Shown one piece after another: positions 53,136 to 63,749 of a DNA stretch of 64,000 nt. Location: positions 9,410,777 through 9,474,776 of the forward strand of contig JAVDOI010000005.1 of NCBI GenBank assembly GCA_032191485.1. Direction: 5' to 3'. This DNA comes from Leptoclinus maculatus. Taxonomy: Eukaryota; Chordata; Actinopteri; Perciformes; Stichaeidae. The number at the start of each line of letters is the position of its first letter. The first letter of the stretch is position 1. Below the pieces are notes generated by a model that saw only the letters and a program-made list of their open reading frames with translations, was not told where the DNA came from and did not search any database. Made by a program: the position numbers and the translations under genes.

Positions 53136-56100
53136 CTGCGGCAGAGAGACGCCGGCGGTCAAACAAAGTGGTCCCTGAGACAGCTCAAAGTTCACCAGCG
53201 CAGCCTTTTTACTTACGGTGTGTTCGCTCTCCGCATCCAGAGCGCTGGTCGCCTCGTCCAGGATGAGAACTCGAGGGTTGCGGATGAGAGCTCTCGCGAT
53301 GGCCACCCGTTGTTTCTGCCCCCCGGACAACTGGGTGCCTTTCTCACCAACACCTGGGGAACGAGATGGAGCGATAACTCAGCTGCATGACTTCATCTTT
53401 ACTAGGCACTTCCTTTTTGTTAATAAAACAATAACTTGTACGTAGGTACCCATAGTGCTTTTCAATACTAAGTAATATTTGAGATGTTATTGGGGACAAG
53501 ATCCCGCTGAGCCTAAAAGTGAAGGAGACCAGTGCAGGGAGGCTGTTATGAGGACGATAGTTTAAATTCTAATCCTAAAATAGTATTTGACTCGGGTAAG
53601 TATTGCCAGTAGTGTGCGAGATTCGGGCCCTTCTCGACGCTTGAGACCCCTGAAAGCATCAACAGCAACATCAACAAAAAAAGTCACTAAAATGTATTTT
53701 TAAAGCTTATTATATCCAGCAGTAGTTGTTAACCATCGTTAATATAAATGTCTGTTCCAACCACATCTACCGCCATCAAAACAGGAAGTCAGTAGGGAAG
53801 TAGTAAAGTTGCTTGATTTGATTGGCTGCCTCGGTCATTTGTGACATTGACGAGCGGTGCTGAAAAGTTGAGAATATTTAAACTTTTATACGCGTCTAAA
53901 AACACCCGAAAAAGGTGTTGCGCGGAGCAAGAGAGCAGCGCATGCTAGGTGCTCCATACCGTAGGAAAACAATGGTTTAGCGGGCGACACGTTTCTAGCC
54001 TTTTTTGTTGAGGAAAAATATGAATCAGCCCCTCTTTATCAACAATACGGCCGATTGTCTCCTATAATGATGACCTGTCTCGTAGCCTGTAGGCAGGGCC
54101 TTGATAAAATCGTGCGCATTAGCCTTGGTGGCAGCCTGCACCACATCCTCCATGGGGATGTCAGTCAGGCCGTAGGTGATGTTCTCCTCCACCGTCCGGG
54201 CAAACAGCACAGGTTCTTGGCCCACAAGGCCTACCTGCAGAAACACAGAAACAAACAGATGGTTTATGTGTGAAACTTAAACACTTAACACTTAACACTT
54301 GACACTTAAAATAGCTCCCGACTAAAGTTAGAAATCCCTAGAAAACCCTGACTTACAATAAGCTAAGTTGAAAAGTACTGAGGGACAGACTAACGCATGA
54401 TTTCTTTTCATTCGTTTGATCTGTTGACAATACGTCTCATCATTAACAGGGACATGTATCAATCACACTGCTATAGACTGACCTTGGAATGGAGGTAGTC
54501 GTGGCGGAAGGCATGAACGGGCTTTCCGTCTAGCAGCACCTGGCCCTTCTGGGGAAGGTAGAAGTTTTCCAGCAGACTCACACAGGAGCTCTTCCCGCTG
54601 CCTGAAGGTCCCACGAGGGCGGTGACCTCCCCGGGCCTCAGCGTGAAGGACACCCCCTGCAAAACACATCCATTCAGGAAGTGGTGGGTTTTTCTAAACT
54701 TGAGAAAAGAAAGTTGATAAGCAGTATCTAAAAAAAAGAGAAAGGAAGTGGGGTGGGTGTGGTGCTCGGTTCAAGGCCATAGGACAACTGATATTTTTGG
54801 TGTAATCGATTGCTGACATTCTTTGCATATAGAGTGATTTTATTATCTTCAAATTTAAATGTTATCACATATATTATTCAAATATAGTAATACAATTTAA
54901 ATTAAAGCTGCGAGCAGCGATGAACGGGCCCTCGCATCCTCCGCGCGTCGGGGTTGCCGGCGGGACTCCCTCCTGCGCGTCCGAGAGTGAGACGTTTTTG
55001 ATCCCGCGTGGACTGCCTGATGCTAGAAACGACGCTCTGCAAATAGTCAGATGCTTCCCGTATCCGCTGCCTGGCGCTACAGAACACGTGCATTATGTAG
55101 CTCTGTGTCAAATGTAAACCACGTTGTGTAAAAGTCGTGTAAATCGGATGTGTGTTCGTCACAGAATGCAGATTTCCTTTCGCCAGCAGGTGGCGCTGTG
55201 AGTACTAGTGAAAATTAGCTTGTAGACATCCTCGGGCCGTGAGTGTTATCAAGCGTGTGAAGTTTGGGACCGTTTGGAACAAGTCCAGCTGAGTTACATC
55301 AGCTTTTTTCATGGGGAATCACTTAAAGTAGCCGCCCGCTACGGCTAAGCCGTGGCGTTAAACGTAAAGCTTTTGATAACTTTTAATCACAACGGTCTTG
55401 AGACTGTACTGACAAAATTTGAAGAGGATCAGACAAAGTCCCTAGGAGGAGTTCGTTAAAGTGTAGCGCCTATAAATTGTCCAAAATCAAGGGAAAATTC
55501 ACACATGAATCAAAGTGGCCGACTTCCGGTAGGGTTTAGAGCATGGTTCCAAGAGACTTATTTTTAAGTCTACATAGGATACATGTGCTTACCAAGTTTC
55601 ATACATGTAGCTGAAACGTAGCGCTGGGGCTGCTCTTTTGAAATATTGTAGGGGGCGCTACAGAGGCAATTTAAAACGGCCAAGGCCACAAATCATATGG
55701 AATATTTCTTCCAATGCCTTTGACACATGTACGAAGCTTCATGAAGTTTTGAGCATCCTAAGCTACTAAACCATCAGCTTCCTTTTTCATGGCGAACGAT
55801 GCGTCGCCACGGCAACAGCGTTCAACGAAAACTCACAATATTCAAGATGATGCATCATCAATGTCTTGAGGCTATCCTTACCAAATTGTAGACTCATAAG
55901 GTCACCTGGCTAGGAGGAATAAATAAAAGTATAAAATATGACATTTCCTTTAGCCAGTAGGCGGCGCTATGAGTTATTGAATTGTTTTCAACTGAAGTAT
56001 GTTCAGGTTTGAAGTAGCATCATGCATGAGAAGTTTTGTGAGGATTGGATAATCCAAAATATATTTACCTTGGAGTTATAACAACTTCCTTTTTCAAAAC

Positions 56101-59100
56101 CAATGAGGCAAAATGGCCGGCACGCCACGTCAAGGTTCTTCAATGAAAACTCACGATTTTGATCATTTTTAATCACAAAGGTCTTAAGAGCATCCTGACC
56201 AAATTTTACATTAATCGCATGAAATCTGTAGGAGGAGTTCGTTAAAGTACGAAGGCTGAAAAATGCAAAAAGGGGCAAAAATCACAACTTCGCGGGTTTA
56301 CTGTAGCGGCCCCTAGTGGTCGAATGCAAAACAAATCTAAGGGTATGTTACAGGATGCAATGTGCACATATGCTGAAAACTTTGGAATTTAGGACAAATG
56401 GTTGAGAAGTTATGTGTATTGATATTATGCCACGCCCCTAAGAATTGTATTGGTCCATATTTTGGAAACGCTAAGAGATATCAAAAAGCTTTTGATAACT
56501 TTAGATGACATAGGTCCATTAATGATCCACAGAAAATTCTGTAGTAATCGGAACCAGCGTGTAGGAGGAGTTCGCAAGAATGTGTTTTTCACTAAATTCA
56601 AGATGGCGGAAAATCTAAGTAGGCGGAGCTTAGGGGTCTGAGAGGCTTTTTTTTTTAGATCTAGCGGATTTGGACATGTGTGTTGAATTTCAAGTCAATC
56701 GGAGATACTGGCCGAGGGGCGTCCGACTTGTAGGGGGCGCTAGAGAGCCATTTTTTTGCACACAAATATGCAATTTATGGCATAAGAGTTTCTCCGGCAG
56801 ACCTGACAGGTGTGCAAAATTGGTGAGTTTGCATGCATGGCAAGTACCCCAAAATGCTCCATTCCCAGAAAAATATAACTGACGGGTACAATTACAATAG
56901 GGCCTCGTCGGCCCGACGTTGTCGGTTGCTCGGGCCCTAAAAATGATGATTCCTCCACAACTGTATTCCTGACATGGTACAAAACCTTGTATAGTAGCTT
57001 TAAGATAAAAATACTTGAAAAAGGGACAGAATCAAAAATACATATTTTTCCTCACACCTGTAGTGCTATTTATTAATCTAGATTGTTTAAGTGTGAGTCG
57101 TCTAGTTATGGACATATCGGTCTGCCTTCTCTCCAATATAATGGGATATGGCACTCTGCTTTGTGCTGAAAGCGCCACAAAAAAAATACATTTGAAAAAC
57201 ACCAACGTCTCTCTCCAGAGATCATGACCCGGTTACTCAAGATGATCCACAGACCCTGATGTGGGCAGTTTCATGTCGGGACTATTTTCTTTCTACCGAA
57301 CTACACCCGCCAATCATACCACTTAGCAGACGGAAGCTAATTGATGCTGCAAGCTTCCCTAGCACCACTGAACACGCCAACGTCAAGGAGGACACCTCCT
57401 GCGCTGTCACCAATCTGGACTTTGAAGCAATTTTCATGAAAAAAAAGCCAAACAACTTACAAGAAAACTATCTAAATTGATAAATAGCACTAAAGGTAAG
57501 AGAACAAATGTGTATTTTTGATTAATTTGGGGTGGACTGTCCCTTTAATGCAGATTTGAAATAAATGGCTCGCACTTATTTGGCAAACACATGCGACATA
57601 ACAGTCTAACCCTGGTATCGTCTAATACTGATCTGAGTGAATTAGAAACACTTGACCCCGCCTGCAGCCAAACCGATCAGTTTTGAATAGTGTGAAGAGT
57701 TATACAGAGTTCATCAACGCGCGGCGGCGCACGATCCCTCGGAACGCACCTTGAGAATATCGATGTCGGGACGCGTGGGGTAGGCAAACGTGACGTCTTT
57801 AAATTCAACCACACCGGCGCACGTGTCTGGAGCCTCTGTGCCCTCTGCCAGGTGTTTGGGTTTCCTGTCCAGGTACTCGAAAACTTTCTCGGCAGCCCCA
57901 ACTCCCTGCATGAGGCCCGTGTACACCGATGCAATGCTCTGGAAGATGAAACCGCACACACCTTCAGTTAGAGAGCTTCAGACACGCGTGAAAGAAATGA
58001 ATAAAACGGATGAAATACCTCCAGACATTCCCCCAGTTCGAGCATGTATATGAAAAAAGATATCAAGGCACCGCCACTCATCTGACCGGTTACTACAAGA
58101 TGGCCGCCGTAGTAGAGGATAGCAACCTCTAAAGCAAGCTCAGAGATCTGGAAAAAAAAAAACACAAGCCCACACTGTGACACGCAGGTATGAATGAATC
58201 ACTAGTATTTGTACAGATTTGGAGCTCTACGTCTTCGTCCGAAGGGGCCGACCGCCGATACCTACCGAACTGGACCACATGTAGCCAGCGTAGGCCAGGG
58301 CTTGTTTTTTGTTGAGCTGGAACATGACCAACAGCTTGCCGTAGTAGGAGTCGGCCTCCTCGCCCTCGTTGGCGAAGCTCCGCACCGTCCTCATGGCCGA
58401 TATGGTCTCCTCCGCCACCTTATTGGCCTCCGCGAGGACTGTTTGCACCTCTTTTGTCAATTTCTGAAGAAGAAAAAAAAGAAGTCACAAATACAACTTT
58501 GAATTTGATTTTATCTGCCAATGAAACGCAGATGTAAAAAAATGTCCTTCACCTTGTAGTAATCGCCATAAAATTTGGAGACAAGGCCGAGGAAAGGGAA
58601 GCCCATGACGGCCACCAGCGTGAGCTTCCAGGAAATCCCGAGCATGAAGATGGAGAAGCCGGCGCCCTTGACCACGCTCCGCAGGAAGACGTTGATATTC
58701 ACGGAGATGAGGTCGCTCACCTGGGTGGTGTCGGCCGACAGGCGTGAAATGATGTCACCTGTAGGGTGATGCGGGCAGGTAACAACATTAAAAGAGCAGC
58801 CTTTTTGTCGGAGAAGCCCCGCCCCCTGCGGCATACAGGGGGAGAAATCAATAATACAGGAGGGATGGATGTATAGTGTTCCTATATCACCTGTATGGTT
58901 TTCATCGAAAAAGGCAATTTCCTGCCTCATCAGAGTTCTAAAGAGATGGTTCCTGAGACGGAGGTTTAACTTGCCGAACATCAGGGTGAAGACTCCTCCG
59001 CGTACCCCCATCGCGAGAGAACTGAGGAGAGGGTGAAGGTGTCGTAAGGCATTCCAGTCTGGTTTGGCATAAGGGACGTCACGGGTATCAATCTAGTGGA

Positions 59101-60361
59101 GCGGCTTTGCCACATGTCATTATATATCATCACGCTCTCCTTCCTGACCCCCCCTCCTCTGTGTGCTGCCCAACGATGGCAAAATGCCAAAGCAATTATA
59201 AATTCTGTTACGATAAAGAAAACGGTAGAATCCTAGTTTGTGATACTTTGGTGTAAACAAATACCCGTGTTACCTTTTGTTGATCTGTAAGTGTCTCTCT
59301 AAGGCAACTTGTTTTAGTTTGAAAATGCACACAATGCTCAACATCAAAAGTCGGGCTGTTTTCCGATATCAGGTTTTCCCTACACGATTATTGCGAAATC
59401 TATAGAAAATGTGCAAAAAAAATAATAATTATAAAGCTATCAGTCATATTAATTAGATTAAAAATAAAAGTGTAGGGAAGTGGAGAGAGTCTGTAACTGT
59501 ATGTATAAAATTATTTAAAGGGCCAGTGTGTCGGATTTGGCACCATCTAGTGGCGAGGTTGCAGATTGCAACCAAACTGAAACTTCTCTCGTGTGCCAAG
59601 CGCATAGGAGAACTACGGTGGCCGACACAAAAAACGCTTTTGTTTTGTCTGTTCTGGCCTCCCGTAGAACATGGTGGTGCAACACGGAGGACTCTGCGAA
59701 GAGGACTCGCTCCCTATGTATTGGCTCATTCTAAAAGGTAACAAAAACACAACGATTCTTATTTCCAGGCAATTAATCACCAAAGTAAACATTATTACAT
59801 TATTATATTTCTGTCAACAGATCCCCCCACCCCCCAAATGCTGCACACTGGGCCTTTAAGAGAAGAAGTGCCGATTATTGACACGATATTATCAAATGTG
59901 GGTTACTAACATGATATCAATATTTGATTTCTTAAACAACCTTCGGATACTCACCTGGCTAAGGCCAGCACTGCCAGTGTGATCACAGGCTTAGTGAAGT
60001 ACTCCATGCTATGGTGAACTATGATGCCGTCTATTGCTTCCCCATAGTAGTACGGTATGAAGGCCTCACCTGCAGGTTCAAAGAGAGAGGGGCCCAAATG
60101 TAATGGAAGGGCCGTCCACACACACACACAGGTGTTTTGGGATCTTTGTGGAACTGACTATTCGTACGTGGAATGAGCTTTCCTACGGGTCATCAATTAT
60201 TAAGATGCTTCAGGACAACTTAGACAATCATAACCTCTGATGTTCAATACAATTAGGTTAAACGTCAGGCTGAAACAACAAGTCACTTAATCAATTACTT
60301 AATTGACAAAATAATGAATTGTCAACCATTTTGTTTTTTGGTCCTTTTATGTGATAACAAA

Positions 60362-60443
<82 letters not shown>

Positions 60444-62621
60444 TGTTGGGGGTAACGAGTTACAAAGTAACGGATTACAGTAACGATATTACTATTATAG
60501 ATAACGAAGTAAAGTAACACATTACACTCAAAATATTGGTAACTACACTACTTTACTAGACCTCAGGAACGCGCTTTCCTCCGTTACCCAAGACATTTTT
60601 GCCAGTCCGAAAAGTTCTCTTTTAGTGGTGCGTGCATGTTTCCTGCCTGTGTGCTTGTCTGGGCACCGTTGCCACAGAGACCGATTTGAGTGACGTAGCT
60701 GCTGGTGCGTAGAAGGAGGGAAGCGGGAAAATGGATGAGACGGAGACGGAGACGGGAGGGTTCAGCCAGTGGCGATAAACTTGTGGCGAAAGATCCCGCT
60801 AGCCTGTTGAAGACGCTCATCACCAACCGACCCCGCCTAAACAAGCTCAGATTCTCCAGCATCTTGCTCTTGGAGTGCAGAAGGTAACACAAAAGGAAAT
60901 GAACAAACTAGTTGCCGGGTACATCGTGGAAGACATGCTTCCCCTGTCCACTATCGAATCGCCATGGTTTAGAAAAATACTAGATAAAATACCTAGCACT
61001 CGCATGCCAACGTCAGACAGGAAAACATGTTCCCAATACCTAGACCAATGTTCAGCCTGGGCAGTATTGTTCTGACCCCAAGGAGGAACAGGCTGTCGGA
61101 TAAAAGATTCGAGAGACTTTTACTCATGCGATACAATCGCTATTTTGAAGAATAGAGAAAAATTATGAACTTCATGGGATAAAGTGCACTTTCTGTTTAT
61201 TTAGGCAATGATGAAGTGGATTTTCTGTTTATTTAATTGCATTTTCTGTTTCTATTGTTTGGGTTAAGTGCATTTCTGTTTCTATTTTATGGGAAAAAGT
61301 TCCATTTATTTTTCTATTTTTCTTAAACCACTACAATGATTCCTATAACAAGCTGGTTTTGTTCTCAGGAGTAGGCCCCCATTTGGTTTAGTGGGGTCTC
61401 ATGTTTCCAAAAGCCTGTTTTGAATGTGTTACTGCTGATTGACCCACCTGAATGTCTCCACCATACATAGCCTCTTGTATCCTGTTTGTGGATTTCTTTG
61501 GTCAGACAGTGTGGACAGGGTTAATGTTCGTTCAAGTGAATGGCTGAGTTTTATATGTTTACAATTACAATACACTATGTGGAAAGGCTAAGAGATGCCC
61601 TTTATTGTGACGTTTGTCTGTGACGTTTGTCCGTGACGTTTGTCCGTGAGGTTTGTCCGTGACGTTTGTCCGTGACGTTTGTCCGTGAGGTTTGTCCGTG
61701 AGGTTTGTCCGTGACGTTTGTCCGTGACGTTTGTCCGTGACGTTTGTCCGTGACGTTTGTCCGTGACGTTTGTCCGTGACGTTTGTCCGTGACGTTTGTC
61801 CGTGAGGTTTGTCCGTGAGGTTTGTCCGTGAGGTTTGTCCGTGAGGTTTGTCCGTGAGGTTTGTCCGTGACGTTTGTCCGTGACGTTTGTCCGTGAGGTT
61901 TGTCCGTGACGTTTGTCCGTGACGTTTGTCCGTGAGGTTTGTCCGTGACGTTTGTCCGTGACGTTTGTCCGTGAGGTTTGTCCGTGAGGTTTGTCCGTGA
62001 CGTTTGTCCGTGACGTTTGTCCGTGAGGTTTGTCCGTGACGTTTGTCCGTGAGGTTTGTCCGTGACGTTTGTCCGTGACGTTTGTCCGTGACGTTTGTCC
62101 GTGACGTTTGTCCGTGACGTTTGTCCGTGAGGTTTGTCCGTGACGTTTGTCCGTGAGGTTTGTCCGTGACGTTTGTCCGTGAGGTTTGTCCGTGACGTTT
62201 GTCCGTGACGTTTGTCCGTGACGTTTGTCCGTGACGTTTGTCCGTGAGGTTTGTCCGTGAGGTTTGTCCGTGAGGTTTGTCCGTGAGGTTTGTCCGTGAG
62301 GTTTGTCCGTGACGTTTGTCCGTGAGGTTTGTCCGTGACGTTTGTCCGTGAGGTTTGTCCGTGACGTTTGTCCGTGAGGTTTGTCCGTGACGTTTGTCCG
62401 TGAGGTTTGTCCGTGACGTTTGTCCGTGATGTTTGTCCGTGTATCTTTGCGATAAATTTGGACATTTGCTTAAAAAAATGGAAAGTAAAGTAACTCGTAG
62501 TGAAGTTACTTTTCAAATGCAGTAACTAGTAAAGTAATCTAGTTACAATTTTCAGAAGTAACTAGTAACTAGTTACTTTTTCTGAGTAACTACCCCAACA
62601 CTGTGTGTGTATATATCTATA

Positions 62622-62660
<39 letters not shown>

Positions 62661-63749
62661 TGAGAAGAAAAAAAACTAATTCTGAAAAAAAAGCCCCCTT
62701 GGGATCGAGGAGAATATCCCTTACATTGACATTTATTCTATTTTCTGATATTGCAATATCCAAATGATTAATTGATAAAATAACGCAGACTAAGAATAAT
62801 AAAAGTTAAAAAGTAATGAAAGTGAGTTGCAGATATTGTTAAAAGGCTCATAATTTACTCTGTTAGGGAGTCGCATTGAGGGCGAGGCGACATTTTATGG
62901 AGCACCGAAATAAGGAGGAAAATAATGCTTTAATTTTGACATTGAACTCCTGATGAGAGCAGGAGCTAAGTGTTGTGTAATCTGGAATGAGTAACGCAGT
63001 CATTACGTGTGGGCTCAGTACTCAGCTGTTGAGCTATTGCACATCCTGAGATCGGACGGGTTTATGCTACTACGTCAAGGACACTCACACACGGCAGAGA
63101 TGAGGAGGAAGAGGACGGCTACAGACAGCAGCCTACCATCCTTCCTGCAGTAGGTCAGCAGACGTCCGAGTGTCGCCCCAGAGCCGATCTCCTCTTCCTC
63201 CTTCTTCGTCTTCCTCTCACAGCCCACCTCCTGCTCCTCCTCACCAGCTGCCCCCAGCAGCCTTTCAGTGTCCTTACAGCCCCCTCCTCCCCTACCGCTG
63301 CTGCTGCCACCGTTGGGACTATACTGGGACTCCTTCCCCAGCAGTCTCCAGAGCAGCACAACACACAGAGAGGAGGCGCAAGTCCAACATATCAGGCTCA
63401 GGGACCAGGGCCGGTGGGTGAGAGGCTCCAGCTCGGTCAGCATCAGCAGCTTGACCAGGGCGTAGGTGATGAGGATCAGGGAGACGAAGATGACGGGGGT
63501 GGAGAGTTTGGCGACCCTTTGCGGGCCGTCCCGTCTATTCCACGAGACCCCTATGGAGGCTCCAAGCAGGAGGGAGGCTCTGAGCAGCACAGTCCCCCAG
63601 AGGTCCAATGCCGACTGGAGAATGTGTAAGTTCAGGACCTCCTTTTTGAACACGCCGAAGTGTGATCCGTGTGTGTACAGGACCGTGGTGACAATCACGT
63701 CCAGCAGGACGTACAACATGGTGCAGCTCACAGCTACTTTGACGCCCAT
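52821..63749 (-). CDS. abcb9: ABCB9 / TAPL lysosomal peptide ABC transporter, 11 coding exons
   Basis: A half-transporter that dimerises and pumps cytosolic peptides into lysosomes using ATP. Exons: 63089-63749, 59955-60069, 58891-59021, 58553-58758, 58266-58463, 58019-58147, 57750-57938, 54483-54656, 54075-54234, 53217-53353, 52821-53135. They total 2415 nt, 804 residues, phases consistent; human is 766. TMD0 (about 1-138, four helices) has Asp17, Asp49 and Arg57 at the positions of charged residues in the mammalian TMD0. A long acidic/basic linker (about 139-200) accounts for most of the extra length. The core TMD is about 205-480. NBD: Walker A GPSGSGKSS 559-567, Q-loop Gln607, signature LSGGQ 663-667, Walker B VLILDEA 683-689, H-loop His719. 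All catalytic residues are present. TMD0 similarity and the vps37b neighbour favour abcb9 over TAP1/TAP2. The start at 63749 aligns with the mammalian start; an in-frame ATG at 63806 exists. Confidence 0.94.
53217..53353 (-). CDS. abcb9: abcb9 coding exon 10 (signature and Walker B)
   Basis: Residues 655-700 with LSGGQKQRVAIARAL and VLILDEATSALDAES. Acceptor CCCCAG, donor GTAAGT. The left boundary at 53217 is set by the reading frame (137 nt). Confidence 0.94.
53354..54074 (-). other. abcb9: abcb9 intron 9
   Basis: About 720 bases, no repeat or motif recognised. Confidence 0.4.
54075..54234 (-). CDS. abcb9: abcb9 coding exon 9 (Q-loop)
   Basis: Residues 602-654: VGLVGQEPVLFARTVEENIT through PTGYETG, including Q-loop Gln607. 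The donor is GTCATC, weaker than the others, but the frame joins exactly to exon 10 (TG then VGEKG). Confidence 0.92.
54483..54656 (-). CDS. abcb9: abcb9 coding exon 8 (Walker A)
   Basis: Residues 544-601: GVSFTLRPGEVTALVG, Walker A GPSGSGKSS, then LLENFYLPQKGQVLLDGKP. Acceptor TTTTGCAG, donor GTCAGT. Confidence 0.95.
54657..57749 (-). other. abcb9: abcb9 intron 7
   Basis: 3.1 kb, two thirds of it the dispersed repeat at 54898-56942. Segment 57480-57560 (TGGACTGTCCCTTTAATG) also looks repeat-derived. No exon seen. Confidence 0.55.
54898..56942 (+). repeat. Dispersed fish repeat, about 2 kb, ending GCTCGGGCCCT (copy 2)
   Basis: Starts TTAAAGCTGCGAGCAGCGAT and ends ...CGACGTTGTCGGTTGCTCGG GCCCT. 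It is built of degenerate internal repeats: GGAGGAGTTCGTTAAAGT recurs at about 55446 and 56233, and GGGGCGCTA/GGTGGCGCTGTGAG boxes recur several times. Its last ~650 bases are an inverted copy of 51108-51700. No protein-coding capacity seen; family not named. Confidence 0.75.
57750..57938 (-). CDS. abcb9: abcb9 coding exon 7
   Basis: Residues 481-543: SIASVYTGLMQGVGAAEKVF, EYLDRKPKHLAEGTEAPD, then the first NBD strands VVEFKDVTFAYPTRPDIDIL. GLMQGVGAAEKVFE is characteristic of this family. Confidence 0.95.
58019..58147 (-). CDS. abcb9: abcb9 coding exon 6
   Basis: Residues 438-480, ISELALEVAILYYGGHLVVT through ELGECLE; last core TM helices with the LYYGGHLV signature of TAP-like transporters. 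Confidence 0.94.
58266..58463 (-). CDS. abcb9: abcb9 coding exon 5
   Basis: Residues 372-437, KLTKEVQTVLAEANKVAEET, then ISAMRTVRSFANE and the YMWSSS helix end; intracellular coupling region. Phase 0 at both ends. Confidence 0.95.
58553..58758 (-). CDS. abcb9: abcb9 coding exon 4
   Basis: Residues 303-371, GDIISRLSADTTQVSDLISV through SKFYGDYYK, including two core TM helices. Acceptor CCCTACAG, donor GTGAAG. Confidence 0.95.
58891..59021 (-). CDS. abcb9: abcb9 coding exon 3
   Basis: Residues 259-302, SSLAMGVRGGVFTLMFGKLN through FFDENHTG. RxRGGxFTL and FFDENxTGD are shared by TAP-family members. The donor GTGATA is suboptimal. Confidence 0.94.
59022..59954 (-). other. abcb9: abcb9 intron 2
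   Basis: About 930 bases. Contains the MITE-like element at 59515-59859; the remainder is unremarkable. Confidence 0.5.
59515..59859. mobile_element. MITE-like element with TTAAAGGGCCAGTGTG ends
   Basis: TTAAAGGGCCAGTGTGT and, reading inward from the right, TTAAAGGCCCAGTGTGC are inverted ends with two mismatches, 345 bp apart. The interior has ACCATCTAGTGGCGAGGTTG. No coding capacity. The superfamily and target duplication are not clear. Confidence 0.6.
59955..60069 (-). CDS. abcb9: abcb9 coding exon 2
   Basis: Residues 221-259, CEAFIPYYYGEAIDGIIVHH through LAVLALAS; matches the FLPYYTGRAIDGI region of the mammalian protein. Acceptor CCTGCAG, donor GTGAGT. Confidence 0.94.
60364..60440. repeat. 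(TA)n microsatellite
   Basis: About 77 bases of TA, ending exactly where the hAT element begins. The tract resumes beyond the element's other end, so the element entered a TA microsatellite. Confidence 0.95.
60875..61075 (+). pseudogene. hAT transposase fragment
   Basis: A 66-codon open stretch reads QKEMNKLVAGYIVEDMLPLS, TIESPWFRKILDKIP, RKTCSQYLDQCSAW. This matches the VxYIVxDMxPLSxVExxxFRxxL block following the BED finger in hAT transposases and ZBED proteins. The rest of the transposase is missing, so it is a dead fragment. Confidence 0.7.
61607..62438. repeat. 13-bp minisatellite, exactly 64 units
   Basis: GTGACGTTTGTCC and GTGAGGTTTGTCC units alternate irregularly over 832 bp (64 x 13) with no insertion or deletion. 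The fifth base (C or G) is almost the only variable site; the first unit has TCT and the last GTGATG. The 304-codon minus-strand open frame (period HGQTSRTNVTDK...) is produced by this array and is not a gene. Confidence 0.97.
63089..63749 (-). CDS. abcb9: abcb9 coding exon 1 (TMD0 and linker)
   Basis: Residues 1-220. Four predicted helices: about 5-26, 46-68, 82-104, 114-136. Then a Gly/Ser run, an EEEQEVGCERKTKKEEEEIG charged linker, and ATLGRLLTYCRKDGRLL leading into the core TMD. SALDLWGTVLLRASLLLGAS matches the second TMD0 helix of mammalian ABCB9. Donor GTGAGT, phase 1. Confidence 0.93.

Larger units (their letters stand above)
60441..62603. mobile_element. hAT-type transposon carrying an internal 13-bp minisatellite
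   Basis: Inverted ends CAGTGTTGGGGGTAAC and GTTACTC...TACCCCAACACTG enclose 2163 bp. CAGTGTTGGGG ends are typical of one group of fish hAT elements. An internal transposase relic (60875-61075) supports this. The target duplication is obscured because it entered a TA repeat (TATATATA against TGTGTGTA). Confidence 0.82.
60070..63088 (-). other. abcb9: abcb9 intron 1
   Basis: 3 kb. Contains TA tracts at 60364-60440 and about 62604-62656 on either side of the hAT element 60441-62603. Segment 60262-60335 resembles degraded hAT ends. No exon seen. Confidence 0.55.

Noticed and set aside
52827..53390. 187-codon plus-strand open frame
   Set aside because: Antisense shadow of abcb9 exons 10-11.
61602..62516. 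304-codon open reading frame on the minus strand with HGQTSRTN repeats
   Set aside because: It is created by the 13-bp minisatellite (3 x 13 = 39 nt gives a 13-residue period) within a transposon. There is no splice context, and its only non-repeat sequence is AT-rich flank.
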